A DNA stretch of 48,164 nucleotides from Nitrosopumilaceae archaeon (GTDB lineage Archaea; Thermoproteota; Nitrososphaeria; Nitrososphaerales; Nitrosopumilaceae). The stretch spans positions 1-48,164 of the forward strand of contig JAJEHG010000054.1 in the NCBI GenBank assembly GCA_022823825.1. Direction: 5' to 3'. Position 1 is the stretch's first letter, and every line of letters starts with the position of its first letter. The position numbers were made by a program, and so were the translations under genes. Below the pieces are notes generated by a model. That model saw nothing but the letters and a program-made list of their open reading frames with translations, ran no database searches and was not told where the DNA came from. Positions 22,441 to 31,289 of this stretch are shown here, piece after piece.

Positions 22441-23820
22441 TCACCCGATATACCGCTCAAGCCTGATCTTCTCAATGCCCGGAATCTTCGCAATCTCGAA
22501 TCCCTCGGGGCGCTTTGAGCGGGGTATGGTGGCGTCCACCCCCATCTTTGCGGTCTTCAGGTTCTTCTGGTCGCTTGACGGATCCAGGCTCGAGCCCCTC
22601 ACGTTTCTGACTATAATTAGATCCTTGTCTGCCTGGAACCGAGTCGCCATCGCATATTCGACCGACTCGGCGCTGTCCGGGTCGATGTCCTCATCCACCA
22701 CGGTGACCTGCTTGAGCGAGCGGTGGGCCGCAAACGTCCTCTTTATTATGCGCGCGGGGTCGTCTGAGCGCCTCTTTGATATCTGAACCACGGCATGCAG
22801 CCAGCTGCAGCCCCCGTTGGTCATAGAGACGCGCCTGACCTGTGGGAATGCCGCCCCGAGCTCGCCGTTGAGCTTGGACTCGATGGGCATGCCCATCAGG
22901 AGGCGGTGCTCCGCATACCCGGAGAGTACGTCGTGGAATATGGGGTCGTTCCTGTAGTGCAGCCGCTCCAGCTCAAACACGGGCTGCCGCCTCTTGTGGT
23001 CGTAGGTCTGCAGCATCTCGACCATCCACTCCCTATGCGTCACGTCGTGCAGTATGCGGCCCTCCAGCACGATCTCGGCGCCGGACGGCACGTACATCCC
23101 GGACCATTCCAGTCTGGCAAGCTCCAGTTTTCCGCCTAGGATGGAGTTTGCGATGTGCATCTCGTCCCGGCCCCACTCCGCCTGGTATGCTGACGCGATC
23201 GATATGGCCGGGTGCACGCCTATCGTAATGGCCACCTTGAGGTCCTGTCCCAGTTTTTTGGCGGCCTCAAAGCACCGGTGCAGGTGCCGCCCCTCCACCA
23301 TGCGGACGGAGCACCTCGTGGTCTTGCCACTGTCGCCTGCAACAGGCATGAGCCTGTGGAACGAAGAGTTCTGCGCCCCGGTCTCCGGGTTCTCGGCGTA
23401 TATCACGGAGGACGTCACAAACGGCCCCGGTTCCTTCTCAAAGTGCGTCACTATGGGCAGCACGGACAGGTCGCGCGCATGGTTCTCCTCGAACAGCCCG
23501 GCGCGCCGCGACACTTTGGGCCTCCTCGCCTTTGATATCGCCGATATGACCTTGTCATGGATGGCCCGCTCTGTCCTGGCCCCCACGGCTGCGGCAAACC
23601 TCTGGCGCGTCCCCACTAAATTTGAGACGAGCCGGAAGCCCCTGCCGTTGCCCCTGACGTTCTCAAACAGTATGGCGGGGCCCCCGTCTGCCAGCGCCGT
23701 CACGCCCGCAATCTCGTATTTTGTGGAGACCGGCCTCGTGACATGTTTCACCTGGCCCGCCCTCTCGATTGCCGATAGGTATCCGCGCAGGTCAGGCGGA
23801 GCCGTCCTTCTCCCCCCCAT
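22441..23820 (-). CDS. UbiD-family decarboxylase (possible archaeal mevalonate-pathway AMPD)
   Basis: A prenyl-FMN-dependent decarboxylase fold. The 459-residue length is typical; AGVTALADGGPAILFENVRG near the N-terminus, SSFHRLMPVAGDSGKTT, ITIGVHPAISIASAYQ, SGAEIVLEGRI and GVDATIPRSKRPEGFE are UbiD signatures. In archaea, UbiD homologues decarboxylate trans-anhydromevalonate 5-phosphate in isoprenoid synthesis, which is the most economical role here. No ubiX-like gene is in the window. Its start overlaps the end of the PAC4-like gene by 29 nt, so the two are probably cotranscribed. Confidence 0.88.
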   Translation of the reverse strand: MGGRRTAPPDLRGYLSAIERAGQVKHVTRPVSTKYEIAGVTALADGGPAILFENVRGNGRGFRLVSNLVGTRQRFAAAVGARTERAIHDKVISAISKARRPKVSRRAGLFEENHARDLSVLPIVTHFEKEPGPFVTSSVIYAENPETGAQNSSFHRLMPVAGDSGKTTRCSVRMVEGRHLHRCFEAAKKLGQDLKVAITIGVHPAISIASAYQAEWGRDEMHIANSILGGKLELARLEWSGMYVPSGAEIVLEGRILHDVTHREWMVEMLQTYDHKRRQPVFELERLHYRNDPIFHDVLSGYAEHRLLMGMPIESKLNGELGAAFPQVRRVSMTNGGCSWLHAVVQISKRRSDDPARIIKRTFAAHRSLKQVTVVDEDIDPDSAESVEYAMATRFQADKDLIIVRNVRGSSLDPSSDQKNLKTAKMGVDATIPRSKRPEGFEIAKIPGIEKIRLERYIG

Positions 23821-24148
23821 ACGTTATCATTTCCACCAGAACCTCGAGCAGTTCCTTTGACGCCGGCGCGCCGATCTCGCCATTGGCATACACGGAGACG
23901 GCCGCGATCCCGCGCGTCCGCGAGCTGATCTGCTCGGCCGCCATCCTCATGAGGAACGCGCACGTCGGGTCGCGCGGCGGGATTATCGTCGTTGTGACAG
24001 GGGCGGCCCCCGGCCGCGACACGAGCGACACTGCAAGCGAGCCGAGCCGGTGGCTGTTCTCGGATATGGCCGCAAACACCCCGTTCTCAAACCGGTGCAC
24101 CTGCACGAAAAAGGTGCGGCCCTGTACACTTACCGTATTTTCAGACAT
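23792..24148 (-). CDS. PAC4-like (proteasome assembly chaperone-type) protein
   Basis: A 118-residue protein beginning MSENTVSVQGRTFFVQVHRF, then ENGVFAAISENSHRLGSLAVSLV and VTTTIIPPRDPTCAFLMRMA, ending in EQISSRTRGIAAVSVYANGE and an amphipathic helix. The strand order and LGSLAVSL motif resemble PAC4-type proteins annotated in archaea. A role in 20S proteasome assembly is an extrapolation. The ATG at 24148 is chosen; an in-frame ATG at 24229 would add 27 residues of low-complexity sequence. It precedes and overlaps the UbiD gene. Confidence 0.55.
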   Translation of the reverse strand: MSENTVSVQGRTFFVQVHRFENGVFAAISENSHRLGSLAVSLVSRPGAAPVTTTIIPPRDPTCAFLMRMAAEQISSRTRGIAAVSVYANGEIGAPASKELLEVLVEMITYGGEKDGSA

Positions 24149-24264
24149 GACATCGCTGCCCCCAGATATACCGGGTACGAAACCTGCCGTCCCTTTTTCC
24201 ATATCCGTTGTCGCGGGCATTCCCTTCACCGTGAGTGGGCGGCGCCGCTAATATCAATGCGCCC

Positions 24265-24720
24265 CTACGTGTCGCCGGATACGACGGGGTTCTTTTTGCA
24301 GTTCTTTGCGTGGCGCCGCGGATATACGAACAGCCTCTTGCAGTGCTGGCACGGCTTTTTCTCCCCCTTTGTCGCCTTGCTCTTTGCGGCACCGGGCTTG
24401 GAGGCCGCAGCCTTCTTGGCCGCGGCGGGCTTTGACGCCTTGGCCTTTGGCTTGGAGGCTTTCTTCGGCTTGGAGGCCGCAGCTGCGGCCGAGCTTGCCC
24501 TCGCCTCTGCCGCGCTCGCCTCCACCCGGGCGCGCAGCTTGGCCTTGTACTTTAGGTTGCGCGGCTTTGTGCGGAGCCTGTACCCGCAGCACGGGCACCA
24601 CAGCCCCTCCCATTTTATGAATATCTCGCATATCTGGCACCGCCGCTGCCCCGAGGCATACCTGCCCGTCCCGACCGGCTTCTGGGCCTTGTATCTGGTA
24701 CAGATTCCCTTGCACGTCAT
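24265..24720 (-). CDS. Zinc-finger protein with Lys/Ala-rich linker
   Basis: A 151-residue basic protein. The N-terminus, MTCKGICTRYKAQKP, and QRRCQICEIFIKWEGLWCPC then CGYRLRTKPRNLKYKAKLRA, form a Cys-rich zinc module (CxxxC, CxxC, CPCC). A histone H1-like linker of KKASKPKAKASKP repeats follows, and the C-terminal PCQHCKRLFVYPRRHAKNC is a CxxC-x-HxxxxC knuckle. It may bind nucleic acid through the basic linker; the family is thaumarchaeal in my recollection but has no assigned function. A TATA-like GGTATTTAAGC (plus strand 24741-24751) lies at the right distance upstream. Confidence 0.72.
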   Translation of the reverse strand: MTCKGICTRYKAQKPVGTGRYASGQRRCQICEIFIKWEGLWCPCCGYRLRTKPRNLKYKAKLRARVEASAAEARASSAAAAASKPKKASKPKAKASKPAAAKKAAASKPGAAKSKATKGEKKPCQHCKRLFVYPRRHAKNCKKNPVVSGDT

Positions 24721-24890
24721 GTGAGATTAATAAACACGAAAGGTATTTAAGCCTAAAGCCGGAAAATTTTCAAAAAAACAGTCAAAAAGTATAAAACTTT
24801 CCTATATGGTGTGAAAATTTGGCAAATATAATAAGAACAGCAGAGGTTTTTAATAAAAAATACAGTTATTATGATACAGGTAGTACGACA

Positions 24891-25583
24891 TCAGCCGGTC
24901 ATCGAGAGCGGCATGACGTCGCGGTGCCTCCTCCTGCCGTCGCGGCGAGATATGTACCGCGCCGACAGGATGTCGCGCCTGCCGCGCCGGTTAAAGTTCT
25001 TGAGCTTTGGGCTCGTCCGGCTCTCGTCCACAAGCTCAAACTCAAAGGAGGAGCAAAAGCGCAGGTTCAGCATGCGGGCAATCTCGCAGGCCGTCTCGAC
25101 GTCGCCGTCTCCTATCTTGACGAGCCTGCGCCTTGCGGGCAGCCCCCCGAGCACGCGTATGACCATGGAGACTAGGCCCTCCACCGACGAGTGTATCGAC
25201 GATCCTATCTCCCGCCCGCAGTACGATATTGCAAGTCCGCTACGCTGTCCCGGGTCTATCCCCACGACGAGATCCTCGGGCCCCGTACATACGCCGGACT
25301 CCCGTATCATCAGGCCGCACACCACGGCCGGCGGATGCCCCGAGATATCCTCAAAGAACAGGGCGGGACCGGGGAGCGCACGGGGCCCCGGGTGCTCCGG
25401 CATGGTGGTCATTACGAGGTGCCCCCCGTACGCGCCCATGCGCTCCGGCAGTATCGAATCGAACCGGATGCCCATCCCCCTGAGCAGCGACGAGAAATAA
25501 TAGTACGGCCTGCCGCGGGCAGTCGCCACCGCCACGCGCAAACCGTTTGGGAGAGGCCCGTCCTGTGTCGGATGGAACATCAT
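24891..25583 (-). CDS. RNase H/RuvC-fold hypothetical protein
   Basis: A 230-residue protein. The middle, EDLVVGIDPGQRSGLAISYC, is a GIDPG...GlA motif typical of RuvC/YqgF-like RNase H-fold proteins, and LVKIGDGDVETACEIARMLN followed by FEFELVDESRTSPK supplies later acidic positions (D in GDGD, E and D in VDE). The first 100 residues (LRVAVATARGRPYYYFSSLL) form a different domain. The C-terminus is highly basic (NRRGRRDILSARYISRRDGR). It could process branched nucleic acid; no family name is certain. The 170-nt gap to the next gene is AT-rich promoter sequence. Confidence 0.6.
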   Translation of the reverse strand: MMFHPTQDGPLPNGLRVAVATARGRPYYYFSSLLRGMGIRFDSILPERMGAYGGHLVMTTMPEHPGPRALPGPALFFEDISGHPPAVVCGLMIRESGVCTGPEDLVVGIDPGQRSGLAISYCGREIGSSIHSSVEGLVSMVIRVLGGLPARRRLVKIGDGDVETACEIARMLNLRFCSSFEFELVDESRTSPKLKNFNRRGRRDILSARYISRRDGRRRHRDVMPLSMTG

Positions 25584-25748
25584 AAGGAGTCACCGCGTCC
25601 GGGGTAGCAGCGGCGGCAGACGGCGGCGGCGGTGTTGGTGGTGTTGGTGTGGACAGCGGTGACACGTACCGGGGGCCGCGACAGCCCCGTAGTTAAGAAG
25701 TGTGCGACGGTACCGGTTGTTTCAACGTGTATGATCATAGCGCACCGG

Positions 25749-26099
25749 TCATGGCTTCAAAATGGTCGATACCACGTCCTTCACCGCGCCCTCAAAGTTG
25801 TCGTCGACAGCGGACTTTATCTCTGCAAGCCTGGCCTCGCCGCGCTCCTTGATGCTCTTGGACTCGGCCTCCGCTGCCGCCTTTGACTCGTTGATGATAA
25901 CCTCGGCCTCCTTTGATGCCATCTCACGCGTCCTTTCCGTCATGGACTCGATCTGGGACTGGGCCCTTGCCGCGAGCTGCTTTTTCATGTCGCCCACCTT
26001 GCCGCCCAGGGAGTCGAGATCGTCCTCGAGCGCATTGAGCGACTTTATGATGCCAGAAACGTTGGACTCGGCTGCCACGCTTGCAGAACCCTTGCTCAT
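25749..26099 (-). CDS. Coiled-coil protein, probable A/V-type ATP synthase peripheral-stalk subunit (H-like)
   Basis: A 116-residue, almost entirely helical protein with heptad-like Ala/Glu/Lys runs (REMASKEAEVIINESKAAAE, then SKSIKERGEARLAEIKSAVD) and an end AVKDVVSTILKP. The C-terminal AV..VV..IL pattern is typical of archaeal AhaH-type stalk subunits that hold the stator of the ATP synthase. No other ATPase gene is in the window. A TATA-like box (plus strand ATTACTTAAAT, 26121-26131) is 27 nt from the ATG. Another membrane-associated coiled-coil protein remains possible. Confidence 0.6.
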   Translation of the reverse strand: MSKGSASVAAESNVSGIIKSLNALEDDLDSLGGKVGDMKKQLAARAQSQIESMTERTREMASKEAEVIINESKAAAEAESKSIKERGEARLAEIKSAVDDNFEGAVKDVVSTILKP

Positions 26100-26153
26100 A
26101 CGCTTGGGCTCACTCAGGCTATTACTTAAATCTTAATTCGGGGCGGCGCCGTA

Positions 26154-26501
26154 CTACTGGTCGCTGAGCGCCAGTATGGCGCGCGCCAGGTCGCCGTCGG
26201 CCTCGGCCAGCGCGGCGGCCGCCCTCTCCCTGTCGACGCCGGTCTCGTCGCACACCATGTCGATGTCCTCGTCCGGGAATATCGGGACCTCCAGCTCGCG
26301 CTCAGAGTAGCCGCCGTCGGCTGCGGTTACGGTGAATATGGTGGCGTCCTTGCTCTTCATCTCGGAGACCGACGGGTTTTCCACTATGATCTCCTTCTTG
26401 TCGGTCTTTATCACAACCTCCCGGACGTTCTTTATCTCGTCGACGTCGAGGCCCATCTTGTCGATCATGCGCCGCATGCCGCGGTTTCCGCCACGCATCA
26501 T
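26154..26501 (-). CDS. nac: Nascent polypeptide-associated complex protein (aNAC)
   Basis: A 115-residue ribosome-associated chaperone. It opens MMRGGNRGMRRMIDKMGLDV, with VREVVIKTDKKEIIVENPSV then DATIFTVTAADGGYSEREL as the NAC beta barrel, and a C-terminal UBA-like helix bundle (CDETGVDRERAAAALAEADG DLARAILALSDQ). Archaeal NAC binds at the tunnel exit and shields nascent chains. The start codon overlaps the stop of the upstream C2-PUA gene by 4 nt (ATGA), so the two are coupled. Two adjacent ATGs (26501, 26498) exist. Confidence 0.9.
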   Translation of the reverse strand: MMRGGNRGMRRMIDKMGLDVDEIKNVREVVIKTDKKEIIVENPSVSEMKSKDATIFTVTAADGGYSERELEVPIFPDEDIDMVCDETGVDRERAAAALAEADGDLARAILALSDQ

Positions 26502-26980
26502 GGTTTGGTCAACACGCCGCGACCTTTTAAACCATCCCTGACCTTGACTGCGACGCCCCTGTCCATCTCCGACATGATATCGCGCGACAGCAGCGCCTTG
26601 CCCACCGCGATCACCCTGCCGCCGCACGTGACGGGCACGTCGGAGGCGGCCCTGACGTTGCTGCCGCAGCGCACCACGTGCCTGCAAAAGACGGACCGGC
26701 CCTCCTCCACGAACGGGGCGGCCTCAGGCGAAACCTCTACGCAGTATGACGCAAACGCGGCAGGGCGCCGGGCAAGCATCATTTCGGCAAGGCGCACCGT
26801 GATCGCCAGCCCGCCGTCGGGCCTCAGGGTGCAGAGCAGGTTCTGGTTGTGGTCTCGTATCCCCCTTATGCGCCCGGTCCTCCTAGAGCGCTCTATTATG
26901 GCGCCTGTAGGGACCGACCTGTGCGCCCCGCGGCCGAACTGCGCGTCGATGGTATGGCTCACCTTTGTGGCATCCTGCAT
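26498..26980 (-). CDS. C2-PUA domain protein resembling the ArcTGT C-terminal half
   Basis: A 160-residue RNA-binding protein. HTIDAQFGRGAHRSVPTGAI then SRRTGRIRGIRDHNQNLLCT LRPDGGLAITVRLAEMML matches the C2 region of archaeosine TGT. The rest, VEVSPEAAPFVEEGRSVFCR, AASDVPVTCGGRVIAVGKAL and EMDRGVAVKVRDGLKGRG, is a PUA domain of the same type. The catalytic part is encoded about 20 kb away at 5068-6681 without such a tail, so this may supply tRNA binding in trans. The start at 26980 is supported by TCTAATAATG 27 nt upstream. Coupled to NAC by ATGA. Confidence 0.75.
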   Translation of the reverse strand: MQDATKVSHTIDAQFGRGAHRSVPTGAIIERSRRTGRIRGIRDHNQNLLCTLRPDGGLAITVRLAEMMLARRPAAFASYCVEVSPEAAPFVEEGRSVFCRHVVRCGSNVRAASDVPVTCGGRVIAVGKALLSRDIMSEMDRGVAVKVRDGLKGRGVLTKP

Positions 26981-27070
26981 CGTGACATGCGCCGCGCCGC
27001 CATTATTAGACGTACGCGCGCCATTGTCATCACCACCATGATGCAATCCAAACCATATAACGCTGCACAG

Positions 27071-27080
27071 TCTATATAGA
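27071..27080 (+). promoter_or_regulatory. TATA box of the phoU-like gene
   Basis: The palindromic TCTATATAGA is centred about 26 nt before the ATG at 27101, fitting a leaderless transcript. A second box, CCATATAA, lies at 27053-27060. Confidence 0.55.
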
Positions 27081-27100
27081 AGCCGCCGCGCATCATACAC

Positions 27101-28171
27101 ATGAGCGAGAATGAAGAGATGCGCAAGATTCAATTTACCGGCAAGTCATCATATATAGTCACCCTGCCAAAGGACTGGATAACCGACCTGGGCCTCAAGA
27201 GGGGCGACCAGGTGAGGATAGTCCGCAAGGGGGCGACGGCGCTCGAGGTGCACCCCGCAAAGAACGAGCCGAGGGCGCCCAAAAAGGAGGACGCCATACT
27301 GGAGATAGACGGCAGGGATGAGCCCTCTAGCATAGTGCGCAAGTTAATTTCGCTCTACTTTCTGGGGTTCAGGTCCATTACGATAAAGCCGAGGGGGGAC
27401 AGGCTCAGCCCTGGCCAGAGGAGCACCGTAAAGGAGTCCGTGAAGAGGATGCTCATGGGGTCCGAGATAACCTCCGACTCGAGCGGCGGCATTACGGTAC
27501 AGGTGCTGGTGAACCTTCTCGAGCTGTCAGTCGACGGGGCGTTCAAGCGCATGATACATCTGGCAAAGTCCATGTGCAGCGACGCCATACTGGCCATACG
27601 CGAGAACAACGCGGAGCTCGCCAAGGAGGTGATCAGCACGGATGACGAGGTAGACAGGTTCGGGTTCTACATAATACGCCAGCTGAAGATAGCGATACAG
27701 AACGAGCACATACTGCAGGAGATCGGGTTCCGGAACGCCAGGAACTGCCTCGGGTACAGGCTGGTGGTAAAGAACATCGAGAGGACGGGGGACCACGCCA
27801 CGCTGGTGGCAAAGGACGTTTTGGAGTTCCAGAAGAGCATAGGGCCCGAGTACCTGGACAGGCTGGAGAGCATGAACCAGTTCTGCCTCTCGGTGCTTGA
27901 CGACGCGTGTCTGGCCCTCTTCAAGGAGGACCACGTGCAGGCGGAGGGCACCATAAAGAGGTGCGGCGAGATCTCGACGTACGAGAAGGACCTGCTTGAC
28001 TCCGTGAGGGACCTCAGGGACGACGAGGAGGTGTACCGCATAAGGAGGATGGCAGAGAACATCAGGAGGATAGCAGAGTACGCGAGCGACATATCGGAGA
28101 TCGTATTGAACATGAACATAGAAAAGGCGCTCAAAAAGGGGAACGGGGACGCTGCCGCGCCAGCGGCGTGA
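27101..28171 (+). CDS. phoU: AbrB-PhoU phosphate uptake regulator
   Basis: A 356-residue protein with an N-terminal swapped-hairpin AbrB/SpoVT-like DNA-binding domain (RKIQFTGKSSYIVTLPKDWI, TDLGLKRGDQVRIVRKGATA) and two PhoU helical bundles after residue 120 (LSVDGAFKRMIHLAKSMCSD, NCLGYRLVVKNIERTGDHAT, then RRIAEYASDISEIVLNM). This archaeal AbrB-PhoU form is thought to sense phosphate and act on Pst-type transport or transcription. No pst or phosphate transporter gene lies next to it. Monocistronic with a strong TATA box; divergent from the C2-PUA/NAC operon. Confidence 0.88.
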   Translation: MSENEEMRKIQFTGKSSYIVTLPKDWITDLGLKRGDQVRIVRKGATALEVHPAKNEPRAPKKEDAILEIDGRDEPSSIVRKLISLYFLGFRSITIKPRGDRLSPGQRSTVKESVKRMLMGSEITSDSSGGITVQVLVNLLELSVDGAFKRMIHLAKSMCSDAILAIRENNAELAKEVISTDDEVDRFGFYIIRQLKIAIQNEHILQEIGFRNARNCLGYRLVVKNIERTGDHATLVAKDVLEFQKSIGPEYLDRLESMNQFCLSVLDDACLALFKEDHVQAEGTIKRCGEISTYEKDLLDSVRDLRDDEEVYRIRRMAENIRRIAEYASDISEIVLNMNIEKALKKGNGDAAAPAA

Positions 28172-28250
28172 CGCGCGCCGGTGATAGAGATATTATGACT
28201 GCCAAGCCGCGGCGGTGTGTTACAATGGCAAGCAGGGAGAAAGCAGAAAG

Positions 28251-29462
28251 ATGAAGGCCGCGGTCCTGATCACGCGCAACATGGAGGACGCCGTGGGCGA
28301 GGCGCTGGGCCTCTGCGACGCGGCAGGGTACGAGCCCGTGCGCGTGATGAAGCAGCGCTACCTGGGGCACCCGAGATACGGGATAGGGCGCGGGGCGCTC
28401 GAGAGACTGCAGGAGATCGTAGAGGAGACGGAACCCGACGTTGTGATATACGACGAGATTTTGAAGCCGAGCCAGAACTACAACCTGGCGTCGGCCGTGC
28501 GCAGGGAGATACTCGACAGGGAGACCCTCATACTGGAGATATTTGAGAGGCGCGCGTCGAGCGCCGAGTCGAGGCTGCAGGTGAGGCTGGCGCAGCTCAG
28601 GTACGAGATGGCCCGGGCAAAGGAGAGGGTCAGGCTCGCAAGCATGGGCGAGCAGCCGGGGTTCATGGGTATCGGCAAGTTCGGGGTCGACGTGTACTAC
28701 AACGACATACGGAACCGGATGAACTCGACGAGAACAAAGCTCGAAAAGTCCGGAAGGCAGCGCGAGCTCCACAGGAGGGGGCGCAAGCGGGCGGGGTTCA
28801 AGACCGTCTCGCTTGCGGGGTACACGTCGGCAGGCAAGACCACGCTGTTCAACGCAATGACCGGGGAGAGCAACGAGAAGGGCGACGAGCTGTTCACCAC
28901 GCTTTCCACCACCACGAGGCGCGCCCAAATCGGCGGCAGGGCCCCGGAGCCGGTGCTGGTGTCAGACACGGTCGGGTTCATCAGCAAGCTGCCCGCGTAC
29001 ATGATAGAGGCGTTCCGCTCCACGCTGGAGGAGCTCGGGCACGCGGACGTGATAGTGCTGGTAGTGGACTTTGCCGACCCCGTGCCGGCGGCCAGGAGGA
29101 AGATTGCCAGCTGCCACGCCGCGCTGGGCGAGCTGGGCGTGAGGGAGGAGCGCGTCATATACGCGCTCAACAAGGCCGACATGGTCGCGCAGGGCGCGGA
29201 TGCAGCGGAAAGGAGGGCCGAGCGGCTTGGAATTGCGGGCGCTGATACCGAGGGGAGGTGGGTCGCCGTATCGGCCAAGACCGGCGCGAACATCGACGGG
29301 CTGAAGGACATGATAGCGGGGATGGCGTTTGGCCCGGCCGCGGGCGGCGCGGGGCGTCCCGGGAGATGGGACAAAAAAGATTCGCGCGTGCCAGAGGCCG
29401 TCGCGGCGGCGGCATCGGCAGAAACGGCGGCGGCACTCGAGGGGGCGGACGACGGCGCATGA
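28251..29462 (+). CDS. hflX: GTPase HflX
   Basis: Ribosome-associated GTPase linked to splitting stalled ribosomes. The N-terminal HflX domain includes [40 protein letters not shown] and RVDLILEIF-like [20 protein letters not shown]. The middle coiled coil precedes [20 protein letters not shown] (G1), [12 protein letters not shown] (G2), [14 protein letters not shown] (G3) and ALNKADMV (G4). The C-terminus ([13 protein letters not shown]... ) is Ala/Gly-rich. The ATG at 28251 is used rather than the GTG at 28215, as it starts the conserved KAAVLITRN strand. It overlaps trm56 by 4 nt (ATGA), so the two are coupled. Confidence 0.93.
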   Translation: MKAAVLITRNMEDAVGEALGLCDAAGYEPVRVMKQRYLGHPRYGIGRGALERLQEIVEETEPDVVIYDEILKPSQNYNLASAVRREILDRETLILEIFERRASSAESRLQVRLAQLRYEMARAKERVRLASMGEQPGFMGIGKFGVDVYYNDIRNRMNSTRTKLEKSGRQRELHRRGRKRAGFKTVSLAGYTSAGKTTLFNAMTGESNEKGDELFTTLSTTTRRAQIGGRAPEPVLVSDTVGFISKLPAYMIEAFRSTLEELGHADVIVLVVDFADPVPAARRKIASCHAALGELGVREERVIYALNKADMVAQGADAAERRAERLGIAGADTEGRWVAVSAKTGANIDGLKDMIAGMAFGPAAGGAGRPGRWDKKDSRVPEAVAAAASAETAAALEGADDGA

Positions 29463-30052
29463 CCGCGACCATAGAGGTGCTCCGGATCGGCCAGCGCCCC
29501 GTCAGGGACGACAGGGTCACCACGCATGCGGCCCTGGTGGCCAGGGCCTTTGGGGCGTCCAGGATATACATGACTGAGGCGAACCCCGAGATCAGGCAGG
29601 GCATACGCGCAATAAACGAGACGTGGGGGGGCAGATTCGAAGTAGAATACGTGGACGGGTGGAGGCCCGTCCTCCACGAAAAGGTGCGGCAGGGCTATAC
29701 TGTCGTGCACCTGTCGATGTACGGCGAGTCCGTAAACGACGTGCAGGGCGAGCTGCGGCGGCGCGCCGCGGACGGCGCGGCCAAGATGCTCATAGTGGTC
29801 GGCGCCAAAAAGGTGCCAAGGGAGGTATACGACGCGGCAGACTACAACGTGAGCGTGGGGGGGCAGCCGCACTCGGAGATTGCGGCCCTGGCAGTCCTGC
29901 TTGACCGCATATACCAGGGCGCCCAGCTCGGGCAGGAGCGGTTCGGGGGCGCAAGGCGGCGCATTGTCCCGTCCCGTCACGGCAAGCGGGTGGAGTCGAG
30001 CGCGTACGGTGACGGTGACGGCGATCGGCCCGGGGCGCACAAGGTACAGTAA
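29459..30052 (+). CDS. trm56: tRNA (cytidine-56) 2'-O-methyltransferase aTrm56
   Basis: SPOUT-fold enzyme methylating C56 in the T loop of archaeal tRNAs. The 197-residue protein starts [20 protein letters not shown] and continues [60 protein letters not shown] and [26 protein letters not shown]. The knot region VGxKKVP and NVxVGxQPHSE are hallmark residues of the family. The start is coupled to the hflX stop. A Gly/Asp-rich tail ([10 protein letters not shown]) is an extension. Confidence 0.92.
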   Translation: MTATIEVLRIGQRPVRDDRVTTHAALVARAFGASRIYMTEANPEIRQGIRAINETWGGRFEVEYVDGWRPVLHEKVRQGYTVVHLSMYGESVNDVQGELRRRAADGAAKMLIVVGAKKVPREVYDAADYNVSVGGQPHSEIAALAVLLDRIYQGAQLGQERFGGARRRIVPSRHGKRVESSAYGDGDGDRPGAHKVQ

Positions 30053-30088
30053 ACAACAGATTAATAGCTACATAACTTACCGCGCACG

Positions 30089-30604
30089 GTGGCAGAAAAG
30101 TACGAGGATCCGTTTGTAAAGATCGCGGCCATACTGGGAGGCGACGAGTACCTCAAGGTCGCGATATCCCTGCTAAAGTCAGAGGACGCCACCGACGAGG
30201 AGATTGCAAGCTCGACGGGACTGAGGATAAACATGGTGCGCAAGGTGCTCTACGACCTCTTTGGCAAGTCGCTGATAACCGGGATAAAGGTCAAGGACGA
30301 GCGCAAGGGGTGGTTCGTATACAGGTGGAGGACCAGACGCGAGGAGGTGGAGCAGTTCATCGAAAAGCAGAAGAAGAAGATAGTCGAGCGCCTGCAGCAG
30401 AGGCTCGAGTACGAGAACGCGTCAGAGTTCTACCACTGCGGCAACGACGAGTGCCTCAGGGTGACGTTTGAGGACGCGCTCGACGGCATGTTCAAGTGCC
30501 CGTCGTGCGGGAGCATACTGAACTATAAGAACAACGACAGGCCGAAAAAGGCGTACGCCAAAAAGATAGACGAGATAAAGAACGACATGCAGCAGGTCTT
30601 CTAG
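30089..30604 (+). CDS. tfe: Transcription initiation factor E alpha (TFE)
   Basis: Archaeal homologue of TFIIE-alpha, which helps TBP/TFB and RNA polymerase open promoters. The 171-residue protein has an N-terminal extended winged helix (VAISLLKSEDATDEEIASST GLRINMVRKVLYDLFGKSLI), a charged linker helix and a zinc ribbon FYHCGNDECLRVTFEDALDG then MFKCPSCGSIL (CxxxxC...CxxC). The start is GTG at 30089, with TTAATAGCTA (30061-30070) about 25 nt upstream. It follows trm56 after a 36-nt gap. Confidence 0.93.
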   Translation: MAEKYEDPFVKIAAILGGDEYLKVAISLLKSEDATDEEIASSTGLRINMVRKVLYDLFGKSLITGIKVKDERKGWFVYRWRTRREEVEQFIEKQKKKIVERLQQRLEYENASEFYHCGNDECLRVTFEDALDGMFKCPSCGSILNYKNNDRPKKAYAKKIDEIKNDMQQVF

Positions 30605-30743
30605 GCGCCGCCGCACCGCTGCAAAAAACACACGCCGACTCCATCAAAGATACGGCGGGTGACAGTTTACACGCTAAGAGGGGGCATGCTACAGCGCCCC
30701 TTGGCACATAATGCCTTTTAACGTAGCAAGGGCATACGCAGGC

Positions 30744-30875
30744 ATGTCAGAGACCAGCCGACTTGACGACCTTGATGACGAGGAGATAAAGGCCGTAGAA
30801 GAATTTTACAAGGACAGAAAAGGACTGAAAACGTTCAAAACCGCCGATGAGCTTATCAGGTGGCTGAATGAGTGA
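30744..30875 (+). CDS. RelB-like antitoxin
   Basis: A 43-residue acidic protein, MSETSRLDDLDDEEIKAVEE then FYKDRKGLKTFKTADELIRW LNE. It overlaps the RelE-like frame by 8 nt, the standard toxin-antitoxin arrangement with antitoxin first. The C-terminal KTFKTADELIRWL helix is the toxin-wrapping segment by analogy. A TATA-like CTTTTAACG (30716-30724) lies about 25 nt upstream. A relative is encoded at 21167-21310. Confidence 0.72.
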   Translation: MSETSRLDDLDDEEIKAVEEFYKDRKGLKTFKTADELIRWLNE

Positions 30876-31129
30876 CTGGCACGCGTGGACGTTTGAAATC
30901 AAACCCTCGTTTAAAAAACAGTACAGAGAGCTTGATGCAAGAACACGCAAAAAAGTAGACGATGCAATGCGCGATCTGCAGGGAGCAGAAAATCCGGCTT
31001 GGCAGATACAAACAGGGGATGCGTGTCTTTTCGTACGGGGCGGGTGGAAAGTACAGGATGATTTACAACGTAAACTGGGACAGCCGCGTGATAGAACTGT
31101 TTCGCGTGTGCGACCACAAATCAGTCTAG
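30868..31129 (+). pseudogene. RelE/ParE-type toxin, frameshifted
   Basis: The first half reads WTFEIKPSFKKQYRELDART then RKKVDDAMRDLQGAENPAWQ, a RelE N-terminus. At a GGGG run (31015-31018) the frame is lost. One base fewer would continue into MRVFSYGAGGKYRMIYNVNW DSRVIELFRVCDHKSV, an excellent RelE C-terminus (YRMIY...V.ELFRV.DHK) stopping at 31127-31129. Read without correction, the protein ends at 31134 with unrelated residues. Either the toxin is inactivated, or there is a sequencing error or programmed slip at the G run. Confidence 0.75.
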
Positions 31130-31289
31130 GGTAGGGATTGATGCCTGCCTCCTTCCCAGATGACACCGCCTGTCTGACAGATGCGCATTCTGCCGCAAGG
31201 GCGGGCCAGTCCGTGCATACACACACTGCGGTATTTTCGAGAGAACCACGCACCATACGCATAAATACAAAGCAGAAACGCACCATGAA

